Assembly: GCA_001775055.1 (NCBI GenBank)
Contig: MFBU01000020.1
Coordinates: 1 to 55,088 of the forward strand
Length of the DNA: 55,088 bases
From: Candidatus Curtissbacteria bacterium RIFCSPLOWO2_02_41_11
GTDB taxonomy: Bacteria > Patescibacteriota > Microgenomatia > Curtissbacterales > GWA2-41-24
Reading direction: 5' to 3'
Position numbers and translations under genes: made by a program
Shown: positions 10,042 to 20,203 of the stretch, piece by piece
Position numbering within the stretch: position 1 is the stretch's first letter
Layout of the letters: every line of letters starts with the position of its first letter
The notes under the pieces: model-generated
The model's input: the letters and a program-made list of their open reading frames with translations, nothing else
Databases searched by the model: none
Told to the model about the DNA's origin: nothing

Positions 10042-12062
10042 ATGTCCAAAAAAGATATTCTCTCAAACTACATCCTCCCTTTTCTGCTCTTCGCTTTCAC
10101 GCTCATAGTCTACATCCTCACTCTTTCCCGCTCCGTTTACTTTGGTGACAGCGGGGAGTTAATTGCCGCAGCTTATACTCTGGGTATTGCCCATCCGCCT
10201 GGCTATCCTCTCTATACAATGCTTGCCCATTTGTTTACTTATCTTCCCTTTGGAACTCTAGCCTTTAGGGTCAACCTTTTTTCGGCAGTGACCTCTTCTT
10301 TGACTGTTGTTGTTATCTACTTTATCTGCTTGAAGTTAACCAGTAACAGACTAGCTTCGATATCAGCATCGCTTTTTCTGGCCTTTTCTTACCTCTTTTG
10401 GCTCTACTCTCTGGTTGCTGAAGTCTTTTCCCTTCATGCTCTCTTTGTTACCTTAATTATCCTTGTCTCGATTTCTATTTTCGAAAACCCTAAAAACTTA
10501 AAACTTTTTTATCTTTTATCTTTGCTTTTGCTCTGACCAACCACCATACTATCCTCTTTCTGCTGCCTGCCCTTCTCTTTCTGATCTTAACCACCAACCC
10601 CAAACTCTTACTTAATCCTAAGTTCATCATACTTAATACATTATTCATAATACTCGGCTTACTCCCCTATCTTTATCTGCCGATTCGCGCCTCCCAAGAT
10701 CCAATCCTTACCTGGGGAGATCCTTATACTTTTAAGGACTTTGGTGACTACATCAGCCGCCGAATTTACGGCACCTTGACCTTAGGAACTCTCTCAAAAG
10801 GAAATCCTTTCACTTCCGACGGCATTACCTTTTATCTTGCCTCGCTTTTTAAATATTTTGCTTTTATCGGGCCAATTTTAGCTTTTTTGGACCTTTTAAT
10901 AAGTCTGAAGAATACAAAAATCTTTACCTTTTTACTTTTAATTTTCTTATTGCTCGGACCTCTTTTTATCTTTATTAGCCGCTCGCCAGTTCATCCTTTT
11001 GCCCAAAAAGGAATCTTAGAGCGCTTTTTCCTGCCTTCAATGATTCCTTTTTCCATCTGGATTGCTTTGGAACTAATAGTTATTATCAATATTTTTCAAA
11101 AATACCTCGGGATTTTCTCAAAACTAATGCTTTTTGTTTTCCTTTTGCCGCTGTTTCTAAATTTTTCCAAAGTTGACCAAAGCAAAAACATGCTATTTGA
11201 AGAATTCGGGAAAGACATTTTTAGAATTTTGCCTCAAGATTCCATCTTTCTGGTTTCCACCGACGAAGGCCAAATGTCCTCGACTTACCTTCAAATCGCT
11301 CAAAATATGCGGCCAGACATCAAAATTGTCAACTACACTCTTTTAATAAGACAATGGTATCAAAATAATCTTAAAAAGCGTTACCCAAATTTAGTCCTGC
11401 CTTGGCAAAAATTTGATCAAAACATACGATCCCATACCGAGACCGCTGTCATCATTTGCAACGAGATCGTCCCCGATAATCCAACATTTCTCGACTATCA
11501 ATATCCCGAATTTCAATCTTCCTCTAATAATGCCTGTTCCTATAAACCAATCGGCACACTGATTAGCCTGGGCTTACCACAAAACAAGCTCAGCGATGAG
11601 GATATTGCCAAAAATTACGACTTTTGGCAACCAAAAGTAGACAAACTAAAACAAAATAATTCAAAAGATATTAGAACCAGAACAGTGTTGATCGCCTACT
11701 CAAATTCCTTATCGTTTTTGGCGGTTAGCCTTTTTGATCTTAATAAAACCCAACAAGCCCGCCAGCTTTTTGAGGAAGCTTTTCAAATTTCACCCGAAAA
11801 CCCGATTCCGGCAGGTTTACTGGCCAAAAGCTACTTTGACGCTAAAGACTTTGATCCGGCCCTAAACTGGGCCGAAAAGACACTTACCGCTGATCCCGAT
11901 TTTGCCCAAGTACATAAAATACTTGGATTTATCTATATGGAGCAAAAAAACGATAAGAAAAAAGCATACTTTCACTTTCAAAAATACTTAAATCTCGCAC
12001 CTCAAGCCCAAGACCGCGATCAAATCCAAAAAATTGTCGAAAAATTAAGAAAAGAACTTTAA
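10042..12062 (+). pseudogene. DUF2723/TPR membrane protein split by a frameshift
   Basis: Frame 1 (10042-10536) continues as frame 3 (SFIFAFALTNHHTILFLLPALLF... to 12062); shift lies within about 10494-10535 and includes a T6 run. Confidence 0.75.
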
Positions 12063-12133
12063 AACTTCTAGGCAAAAACCAGTATGTACAGCGCATAGCA
12101 AATCGCAATTTAGTCTGCTAAAATAGTTAGGCA

Positions 12134-12577
12134 ATGAAGCTAAATCAAAAAACAGTTAAAAAAATAATTAAATATTTTTCCAAAAAACCGGAGGTTGCCG
12201 CAGTCTATCTTTACGGTTCATATGCCCGTGGCGAAGCTAGAGCTGATTCCGATATTGATCTGGCGGTATTGGTTACCGACACCCGGAAATATAAAGGTTT
12301 TAGTATTCCCCAAGTTATCTTCTCTGCCGATCTTGAAAAAATAACTGGCAAAAAAGTAGAAGTTCAGGATTTAACGGCTTGCTCAGTCGAATTCGCCCAC
12401 AGAGTACTTTCAGAAGGTAAACTCTTAACAAGCAACAATGAAAAAGAAAGGGTTAATTTCCAAACGTCAATAGTCAGAAAGTATTTTGATTTAAAACCGA
12501 TTCTTGACGAATATAACTATTATCTGGCTAAAATCATCAAGAGAGGAGAGCTTCATGTTAGATACCCAACGCATTAA
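12134..12577 (+). CDS. mntA: MntA-type minimal nucleotidyltransferase (antitoxin of HepT/MntA)
   Basis: YLYGSYARGEARADSDIDLAVL (GSxARG...DxD). Confidence 0.85.
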   Translation: MKLNQKTVKKIIKYFSKKPEVAAVYLYGSYARGEARADSDIDLAVLVTDTRKYKGFSIPQVIFSADLEKITGKKVEVQDLTACSVEFAHRVLSEGKLLTSNNEKERVNFQTSIVRKYFDLKPILDEYNYYLAKIIKRGELHVRYPTH

Positions 12578-13001
12578 CGAAAGACTCAGAGAAGTAAGGA
12601 GTCGAGTTTACAAACTTCAAAGCAATTTTCAAAATTTGTCAGAGGAAGAGTTACTCTCCAATGAAACTTCATATAACGCTGCGGAACACCACCTCCAAAT
12701 CGCGATTCAAGCTTGTATTGATATTGCAAGCCACATTGTTGCTACTTTAGGTCTGCCGGCACCGTCAAAAGAAACCGCAGAGGTTTTTAAAAGTCTTGCC
12801 AAAGAAAAAATTATAACAAATGAATTTGCGGAGGTTATGAAAGACGTTGTAAGTTATCGCAATGTGATTGTTCATGGATACCTAGATGTTAATAGAAAGA
12901 TTACCTACGAAAACATCCAAAAACATTTACCGGATTTATCCAAATTCGCCCAGTATATCGAGAGGTTTTTGGAAAAGAAGGCTAAAGCTTTGGGTCTTTA
13001 G
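12555..13001 (+). CDS. hepT: HepT-like HEPN ribonuclease toxin (DUF86)
   Basis: RNVIVHGY matches Rx4HxY; start ATG 12555 behind GAGAGGAGAG; overlaps mntA. Confidence 0.85.
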   Translation: MLDTQRINERLREVRSRVYKLQSNFQNLSEEELLSNETSYNAAEHHLQIAIQACIDIASHIVATLGLPAPSKETAEVFKSLAKEKIITNEFAEVMKDVVSYRNVIVHGYLDVNRKITYENIQKHLPDLSKFAQYIERFLEKKAKALGL

Positions 13002-14329
13002 TGTTTTTCGACCACGGTAAATGAAGCTGTATCTGGAGTCTGTGAAGCGGTGGTGTTTTCTACTATCACTCTAATTTCATAAGTGCCAAGGGCAAGCTCA
13101 GTTTCTCTTAAATTAAGCTCAGCCTTAAATTGATCTTTTTTCTCCTTGAGATCCGGGGTTAAGGTAGCTGTTTTGGTCGGACCGACCGGATTGCCACCCT
13201 CGTCCAGGATTTGCCAAACTTCAACCGTCACATTTTCAGGAGAGACCTTTTGACCGTCAGCATCCAAAAGACCAAATTCTATCTTGAGTTTCTTATCTTC
13301 TTTAATGTCAAATGGATTGTCTTTTTCTAAAAATTTCTCAATTTTCTTCTGCCAGTCAACGCTATAATTTGGCGAGCCGACCGCAAAGAAGGAAAAGGAA
13401 CTAACAGTTCCAGTTACAGTATGGTTAACAGTATCAACCGAAGTCGTCGCATCAACCCAAACTCCATCCTCTAAGTGATAAATTCGCGGGTTTGGTGTAG
13501 TCACCGGATCATAAGGTATAGTCACCGTACAAGGACAGCGAATATTTGCTGTCGTGTTGAAATCATAATAAACTCCACTTAATTGAAACTCGCCTGTACC
13601 GGCAGCAGGAGGACTTGCACTTGAGGTAATAGTTGTTTGACCACCTTGTCCTAACACCCTATTGAAATTGATTGAAATTCCACCGTTAAAGTCATTGGTA
13701 ACATTGGTACCACTTGGTGTTTGAGCAGGCAAGTTTGTGACAAATGTTTTAGTAACAACTTCTGTGTCTTTATAAAATTCAACTATAAAGGTATATTCTC
13801 CGGCTAATGTAGGAAAGGTGACTAACGGAACTCCTCCAACTTCTGCGGAAAAATTAAAAACAGTTGTAAGTGGTGTAGTAAAAATAACCGATTGAGGAGT
13901 ATTAACTCTGAATGTGTGGCCTGTTGTGACATCCCCATCAAGAAAAATATCAATGATAGTCGGCTGGGGAGCAAAATCAGCCCTTAAGCGAAATTTATGG
14001 CCCTGTAGATTTGTATCATTTAAAAGTACAAATGGGAAAGTAAGTTCTGTTCCTGAAAAAACAGCGGTAAAAGTCCCGCTACCAATTTGAGCTCCGTTAG
14101 AAAATGAAGAACCAGAAGCAAAATCAAAACCTGCTGGAATTCTATAAATGGTATAGTCATCAATTTCGGTACCTGCAGGTTGCTGAATGGTGACAGTAAT
14201 TCCTTGACTTTGAGAAATAACAACACTAACAGTAGCATCAAAAATGGCCGAAGCAGGAAAAGCTAAAAAAGGTGAAAAAACTAAGAAACCTGATAAAACT
14301 GACGCGCCAACGAGTCTCTTGAAGTTCAT
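12998..14329 (-). CDS. Secreted beta-rich surface protein
   Basis: Signal peptide MNFKRLVGASVLSGFLVFSPFLAFPASA; beta-rich repeats; shares IPxGFxF...GAxIG...LND...QGHK with the 17163-17924 protein. Confidence 0.65.
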   Translation of the reverse strand: MNFKRLVGASVLSGFLVFSPFLAFPASAIFDATVSVVISQSQGITVTIQQPAGTEIDDYTIYRIPAGFDFASGSSFSNGAQIGSGTFTAVFSGTELTFPFVLLNDTNLQGHKFRLRADFAPQPTIIDIFLDGDVTTGHTFRVNTPQSVIFTTPLTTVFNFSAEVGGVPLVTFPTLAGEYTFIVEFYKDTEVVTKTFVTNLPAQTPSGTNVTNDFNGGISINFNRVLGQGGQTTITSSASPPAAGTGEFQLSGVYYDFNTTANIRCPCTVTIPYDPVTTPNPRIYHLEDGVWVDATTSVDTVNHTVTGTVSSFSFFAVGSPNYSVDWQKKIEKFLEKDNPFDIKEDKKLKIEFGLLDADGQKVSPENVTVEVWQILDEGGNPVGPTKTATLTPDLKEKKDQFKAELNLRETELALGTYEIRVIVENTTASQTPDTASFTVVEKH

Positions 14330-14375
14330 TTGCAATATAAAGATAGTAAAAAACCTATAAGTTGTCAAGCGGGAA

Positions 14376-15899
14376 CTAATCTAATCTTTCAGGAACTAAA
14401 CGTTCGCCAGTTGTTTTTGTTATCCTTTCTTCCTCAGCATACTCAGCATCAGTATTTATTCTCCATAAATTAAAAGTCCCGCCCAAAATATTCCTTGCTG
14501 CCAAAAGCCCTGTCATCATTGCGTGATCTTGGTTGTTATATTTATGCATACCATTTCTTCCAACAACTTGCAGATTTTTAAAATTTTGGAGATAATTTTT
14601 TATCACATTAACTCTTGATAAATATTCCTTATCATAAACCGGATAAGCTTTTGGCACTCGGATAACTTTTCCACTAAGAACTTCTGTTTTGTCAATAAGG
14701 CCTAAAAATTCCAGTTCTTTTACCGCAATCTCAATTATTTTGTCATCCGTTTTATTCCATAAATCGTCTTTGCTAGAACAAAAATATTCTAATCCTAAAC
14801 ATGTCATCTCGCTTTTCAGCACCATAAAGCGCGACCAGTTTTTAAAATTCTGGATTCTTCCAACGTGAACCTCTGGATCATGAATATAAATCCATTGGTC
14901 AGAAAAGAGCTGCTTTTTAGAAATTATTAAGACTACTATTAAGAAATCCCGATATTTTAAAGCTTTTGCCGCATTAAGTACCTGGTTTGGTGGTTCAGGG
15001 TTAAAACAAGTAATCAGGTCTGCTAGTGGCATGGAGGAAATAAAATGATCACCGTAAAACTTCACCCTTCTGTTATTAGATTCTACCGATAAAGAAGCAA
15101 CTTTCTTCAAGTCATGATTAACCGAAATCACTTCTGATCCTAAAAGAACCTGAGAACTCTTTGTCTCAATTATTTTTTTGACTTTCTCCCAAAACATTCC
15201 CGGACCTAATTTGGGATATCTAAAACGAGTGGTTAATGTTTTAATAATTTCCTTTTCTTTCTTTTGACCAAAGAAGGCATTAATCAACACCTCTTTCAAG
15301 GACAAGCCTCTTATTCTTTGGGCTGCCCAATCAGCACTAATCTCTTTTGCCGGTATCCCCCAAACTTTTTCAGTGTAATTTTTAAAAAAGATTGTATAAA
15401 GTTTCTTACCAAACCTATTTGTTACCCAATCTTCAAATGACCTTTCATTTTTGATTGGAAAAAACCTTACCCATATGTAGCTCAGGCAGACAGTAATAGA
15501 CACCCAAACACCTAAATTCTTCAAAGCATTCAAGGGCTTTAGAGGGTAATCAAAGAATTTTTTCTTATAGAAAATACGGGAAAGTCTTTTTTTGACCAAC
15601 ATTTCCTTACCTAAAATTTCAGTCCACAAGTTTTCTATTTCCCTGTTTTTAGAAAAAAACCGGTGACCGCCAATATCAAACCTGAAACCCTTAAATCTCA
15701 TTGTTTTAGCCAGCCCGCCAACATATTTTGAATCTTTCTCAACCACTAAAGACTTGCAATTGTGAGCTGATAATTCATAAGCAGCAGTTAGCCCCGCCGG
15801 TCCGGCCCCAATGATTACGACAGGAAATGTTTTTTTTCTCTTCATTTGGCCGAATAATCTTACCATAGCCAAACTTGAATTATTTACAAAGCTCGACAC
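14376..15899 (-). CDS. FAD-dependent oxidoreductase (amine oxidase/UDP-galactopyranose mutase-like)
   Basis: VVIIGAGPAGLTAAYELSAH, FRFDIGGHRFFSKN. Confidence 0.85.
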   Translation of the reverse strand: MSSFVNNSSLAMVRLFGQMKRKKTFPVVIIGAGPAGLTAAYELSAHNCKSLVVEKDSKYVGGLAKTMRFKGFRFDIGGHRFFSKNREIENLWTEILGKEMLVKKRLSRIFYKKKFFDYPLKPLNALKNLGVWVSITVCLSYIWVRFFPIKNERSFEDWVTNRFGKKLYTIFFKNYTEKVWGIPAKEISADWAAQRIRGLSLKEVLINAFFGQKKEKEIIKTLTTRFRYPKLGPGMFWEKVKKIIETKSSQVLLGSEVISVNHDLKKVASLSVESNNRRVKFYGDHFISSMPLADLITCFNPEPPNQVLNAAKALKYRDFLIVVLIISKKQLFSDQWIYIHDPEVHVGRIQNFKNWSRFMVLKSEMTCLGLEYFCSSKDDLWNKTDDKIIEIAVKELEFLGLIDKTEVLSGKVIRVPKAYPVYDKEYLSRVNVIKNYLQNFKNLQVVGRNGMHKYNNQDHAMMTGLLAARNILGGTFNLWRINTDAEYAEEERITKTTGERLVPERLD

Positions 15900-15917
15900 G
15901 CATTTTAAAATGAGCAG

Positions 15918-17144
15918 GTGTTGAAATTATTAAAATCAGAAGGAATTGGTCTATCCCTCATCGTTTTGTTAAACTTATTCCTTCGCCTTTTTCGCCTTGA
16001 TTCTCCAAATTTTGCCTATTTTGATGAGAAAAATTTCTTTTTGCCTGTGATCAGAAATTCACTCCAAGGACTGCCTGATTTTAGCAACGAACAACCACAA
16101 CTAGTTAAATATATCATTGTCCAATCAATTAGACTATTTGGTGACAATCCTTGGGGGTGGCGGATTCCTTCGGCTATTTTTGGGATTTTATTGGTATTGG
16201 CAACTTATTTTTTGGCTAAAAAAATCTTTGGAGGCAAGTCTATTCCATTGCTTTCGGCACTTTTTCTGACCTTTGAATTTTCCCTGTTTATCCATTCAAG
16301 GATAATTATGATGGAAGTATTCTTTGCCACTTTTGTCATTTTTGGCTTTTTATTTATCTGGTCTTACGTTAAAAACCTTAAACTGCAAGATATTCTTCTG
16401 GCTGGTGCTTTCTTTGGACTAGCAGCCCAAGTCAAATGGGCAACAGCAATTCCTTTGGCTTTGGCTCTTATTTTTATCTTCTTCACCCAAGCTAACTTAA
16501 TCAGAAAGGTCTTTGCAATCTTGGGAGTATTAATAATCACAATTCTGATCTATATTCTGCTTTATCTGCCGTTTATTACTGCCAATGGCCTATCTCAATG
16601 GATCAATCTGCATCAAAAGGTTTGGTACTATCACACTAGTCTCCTGCCCCAAAACTTTGAAAAATACGCCCCGGATTATATCCCGCGTTTTCAAGAAGTT
16701 GAAATTTATACCAGAAGCCGACTCTCTTGGCTTATTGACCCCCAGGGTTTTTATTTTGAAGATATGACCAGCTCTGCTCAAAAAACCTCCGTAATTCTTT
16801 TCTTTTTCAACCCAATCGTCTTTTTTGGCGGTCTTCTAGCAATGCTCTACACGCTTTTTAAAAATATAGAAGACAAAAGAGTTTTATTTACCAGCTCAAT
16901 ATTTCTCTCAGCTTATCTTCCTTTGTTTCTCACTCCCGGCCCAGCTTTTCCTCATTACCTTCTTTTTGGCCTTCCCGCTCTGTCGATCCTTTTAAGCTAT
17001 TTTCTTACTCAATCAATCAAAACATCTATGTGGTTAATTATCGTTATCCTTATTCTTACAATTATGGTCTTTGCCCTTTATTACCCACTGATTTCCGCTT
17101 TACCAATTCCTGAGTGGTATTTCCACTTACTGACCCGCTTCTAA
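15918..17144 (+). CDS. PMT/ArnT-like glycosyltransferase (GT-C)
   Basis: FAYFDEKNFF near N-terminus, QPQLVKYIIVQSIRLFGDNPWGWRIPSAIFG, multi-TM. Confidence 0.85.
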   Translation: MLKLLKSEGIGLSLIVLLNLFLRLFRLDSPNFAYFDEKNFFLPVIRNSLQGLPDFSNEQPQLVKYIIVQSIRLFGDNPWGWRIPSAIFGILLVLATYFLAKKIFGGKSIPLLSALFLTFEFSLFIHSRIIMMEVFFATFVIFGFLFIWSYVKNLKLQDILLAGAFFGLAAQVKWATAIPLALALIFIFFTQANLIRKVFAILGVLIITILIYILLYLPFITANGLSQWINLHQKVWYYHTSLLPQNFEKYAPDYIPRFQEVEIYTRSRLSWLIDPQGFYFEDMTSSAQKTSVILFFFNPIVFFGGLLAMLYTLFKNIEDKRVLFTSSIFLSAYLPLFLTPGPAFPHYLLFGLPALSILLSYFLTQSIKTSMWLIIVILILTIMVFALYYPLISALPIPEWYFHLLTRF

Positions 17145-17162
17145 GAAAAATATCGAAAAATG

Positions 17163-17924
17163 CTAATTGATTGAGATAGTCTTTTGGAAATCAAGGGTAG
17201 TTTCATCAAACAAGGTGGCTCTTGCTCTGAAAGTATAGTTTCCAGAACTATCAGGTCCAGTAAAAATTAGGCCTTCCTGTGATGGTGAATTGGCAAAAAT
17301 AGTCACTAATAACTTTGAGGGTTGTTTAAGACCTTCAATAAAATTCCTCTCCATTGTAATTTTATACCCCTCCAGGTTGTTGCCATCCACATAAGTATTA
17401 AATTTAGAACCGAAAAAGGAAACGCTCCAGTTAGCTTTATGGCCTTGCGCACTTTGATCATTAAGCACATTCTCTTCGGCAACTTGCTCTTTATCATTAT
17501 AAATCACGTCTAAGAGAGCCTTGCCGATAACTGCCCCCTGACTGATATCTTGGCCATTGGTAAATTCGAATCCTTGAGGAATAGTTATTTCCCACGATTT
17601 GATAAATTCTGTATTAGGTTCATTGGAAAACTCGAATTGGATACTTGAGGTTGAACCTATATTGGGTCTTGAGACTTCTATATTAAAATCAACCCCTTGT
17701 TGTGAGGTTATGTCTTTAGCAAAACTTCCGGCACTTGATGTTGCCAACGGCCGATTGACAGGAAGACTACTTTGGCCAGAAGAATTACTTTCCCGTTTTC
17801 GACTATTTAAATTTAATTTCGTTAAGTAGTCTTTGCCGGTATGTAAGATGTAGTAGATCAGCCCCGAAAAAACTAAAATTATCACCCCCAAAGTTACAAG
17901 GTGTACAGGAAATTTTTTCGACAT
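17163..17924 (-). CDS. Membrane-anchored extracellular protein paralogous to the 12998-14329 product
   Basis: N-terminal TM; IPQGFEFTNGQDISQGAVIG...VLNDQSAQGHKANW. Confidence 0.6.
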   Translation of the reverse strand: MSKKFPVHLVTLGVIILVFSGLIYYILHTGKDYLTKLNLNSRKRESNSSGQSSLPVNRPLATSSAGSFAKDITSQQGVDFNIEVSRPNIGSTSSIQFEFSNEPNTEFIKSWEITIPQGFEFTNGQDISQGAVIGKALLDVIYNDKEQVAEENVLNDQSAQGHKANWSVSFFGSKFNTYVDGNNLEGYKITMERNFIEGLKQPSKLLVTIFANSPSQEGLIFTGPDSSGNYTFRARATLFDETTLDFQKTISIN

Positions 17925-18016
17925 TTCGTCAATCAGAATATCAGTAATTTATATAAGGAGTCAAAATCAAAACCTCTTGCCATAGACATCTCACTTATAT
18001 AAACTGATGTCTGTAA

Positions 18017-19162
18017 ATGGCAAAAGCCCAAACCGACATTGGTCTAAAAAATTTATACAAAATCCCCTGGACCAAAAATAACAACCCCAATGGCTGGATT
18101 GAGCCAACTACTTATTGCCAACTGGCCTGTCCCGGTTGTTATAGAGGACTTGCCCTTCCTAACCCAATAAGAATCCATGAAAATTTGGCGAAGCTTAAAA
18201 AAGAAATTGATACACTAATCAAAATCAGGAATATTAAAATTCTCTCAATCGCCGGCGGCGAACCGCTTCTCTACCCAAAGCTAAATGCACTTATCTCCTA
18301 TGCGACCTCGCGGGGTTTAAAAACTCGTTTGGTCACCAATGGTGCTGCTTTAACGATCGAAAGGCTTAAAGAGCTCAAAAAATTAGGTACGACTGAGGTT
18401 GCCATTCATGTCGCCCAATACCAAAACAGAGGCAACTTTGAAAGTGAAGAAAAACTCAACCTCATCCGCCAAAGATTTTGTCAATTATTTCGCCAAGTCG
18501 GTGGGGTTGAACTTAACTTTGTCATGACTGTTTCCAAGAAAAACTTTCATCAATTGCCAAAAGTTATCAATTTTTACAAAAAAAATTCCGATATAGTAAG
18601 CAGGGTTGTTTTTACTCTTTTTAAGGATATTTTTTTTAAGCAGAAAAATGGCGAAGATTCAATCAATTATATTACTTTAAGTAGGTTAGCCAAATTAATC
18701 GGAAAATTATACCGTGCTGAACCGTGCGCTTATCTTGGTAAAAAATTTAGCAAAAAAGAGCCCGGTTGGCTCTTTTTTGCACCGATTATTCTAGGAGAAA
18801 AAACAGTCGGGTTTGCTGACGCCAAAACTGCCGAAAAATTGCACCATCAAAATAACAATGGTAGTTGGAATTCATTCCCTGCAGGAGAAAAAAAATGGAG
18901 TCTTCTGCAGACTCTTTCGATCATGTCTTTAAGCTGTGCTACCAAAACGGTTATTGGTTACATAAGTTCGCTCCTTAAGAATCCCAAAAGCTTTCTTAAA
19001 ACTCCTAAGTGTCAAATAATCGTTATTTTTAATACTCCAAATCTCACTAAGCATGGCTGGGACATTTGTGAAAGCTGTCCGGATGCCATGTTGTATAATG
19101 AAAAACTCGTTCCTTCCTGCCTTTTGGAAAGAGTAAAATTAGGCGAAAAAATTGAAATTTAG
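18017..19162 (+). CDS. Radical SAM protein
   Basis: EPTTYCQLACPGCYRG (CxxxCxxC), SIAGGEPLLYP. Confidence 0.88.
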   Translation: MAKAQTDIGLKNLYKIPWTKNNNPNGWIEPTTYCQLACPGCYRGLALPNPIRIHENLAKLKKEIDTLIKIRNIKILSIAGGEPLLYPKLNALISYATSRGLKTRLVTNGAALTIERLKELKKLGTTEVAIHVAQYQNRGNFESEEKLNLIRQRFCQLFRQVGGVELNFVMTVSKKNFHQLPKVINFYKKNSDIVSRVVFTLFKDIFFKQKNGEDSINYITLSRLAKLIGKLYRAEPCAYLGKKFSKKEPGWLFFAPIILGEKTVGFADAKTAEKLHHQNNNGSWNSFPAGEKKWSLLQTLSIMSLSCATKTVIGYISSLLKNPKSFLKTPKCQIIVIFNTPNLTKHGWDICESCPDAMLYNEKLVPSCLLERVKLGEKIEI

Positions 19163-20178
19163 GCTTGGCCGGATCTAAATGCAGTTCTAACCAAAGAAAA
19201 ACTGGGTAAAGTAAACTTGCCGCCTGCAGGTTTTGGTAAAAAACTCGTCGTCACATGCATAATTGTCCAGAATGGCGCCCAGAGTGGTGAAATAAGAATA
19301 CCTGCTGAATTGGCAATGTAAGCAACGGGTGAATAAAAATAAAGCAAAAACAGGCCAAGCCAAATAGCCTGAAGTATAGCCACAAAAAAATAAAAACGCT
19401 TGATGTTACCCCGCCAGTAAAATATAAATTTTGCCAGACCAACTTGCTCGTCATTTTTAGGAAATTTGGCAAGTCTTCTGGTATAAAAAACATACCAAGA
19501 AACAATATGGAAAATTGCCAACAAAACTGTAGGAGCAAAAACTAAACCATTCCAAAAATAACCAAAGAACAAAATTACCGGCACCAAAAGCAAAACAAAA
19601 ATCACCATGAAACCATGAGGTATTTTTTGGCCGTTGCCCGTTTGCTCAAAATACTTATAAATCAACGCTCCACCCAAGATCAAAAGTAGCATCCAAAGTG
19701 ATCCCAGTATAAGACTTGAACTCCCCCCGAAAAGCCTCAAAGCTGAGATAGTCAAGGCGATTAAAATTAAAGCAATTGAACCCCATGAAAAAACTCTTGG
19801 CCAGGAATTTTGCCAACTCCTATAATCGCTTTTAACAATCGAGCTCTCAAACATCTGCTCATTGGAAAGAAGATGAATCATAAAATAAGCAAGGAATAAA
19901 AAATAAGCAAGATAATCCGGTAAGACGCGGTAAAATATTAAAGCAAGAAAACCGCCAAAAACGGCTACAGTTAAAAATGGGCCTATCAATTTCCTAGTAT
20001 CGGTTGCCAGGTAACCCAGTATTCCCAATACAAAATGTGGGCCTCCCACAAGCATAAATACCGACCACAACAATAGAGAATTACCGAAGAGTAAGAGAAA
20101 AGGCAACCAAATCAGAAGCGATATGAGAAAAGCGAAAGTCGTATTTATTACATATTCAAAGTTCTGGTTACTGGCCAC
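19159..20178 (-). CDS. Multi-TM membrane protein of unknown function
   Basis: 339-aa hydrophobic ORF, 4-bp stop overlap with the convergent radical SAM gene. Confidence 0.6.
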   Translation of the reverse strand: MASNQNFEYVINTTFAFLISLLIWLPFLLLFGNSLLLWSVFMLVGGPHFVLGILGYLATDTRKLIGPFLTVAVFGGFLALIFYRVLPDYLAYFLFLAYFMIHLLSNEQMFESSIVKSDYRSWQNSWPRVFSWGSIALILIALTISALRLFGGSSSLILGSLWMLLLILGGALIYKYFEQTGNGQKIPHGFMVIFVLLLVPVILFFGYFWNGLVFAPTVLLAIFHIVSWYVFYTRRLAKFPKNDEQVGLAKFIFYWRGNIKRFYFFVAILQAIWLGLFLLYFYSPVAYIANSAGILISPLWAPFWTIMHVTTSFLPKPAGGKFTLPSFSLVRTAFRSGQA

Positions 20179-20203
20179 TTTTAACCTCCTTTAATACTCA
20201 TTT

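Noticed and set aside
10494-10535. Programmed -1 frameshift
   Set aside because: The in-frame sequence CTT TTT TAT does not form a canonical X XXY YYZ slippery heptamer; indel or pseudogene is simpler
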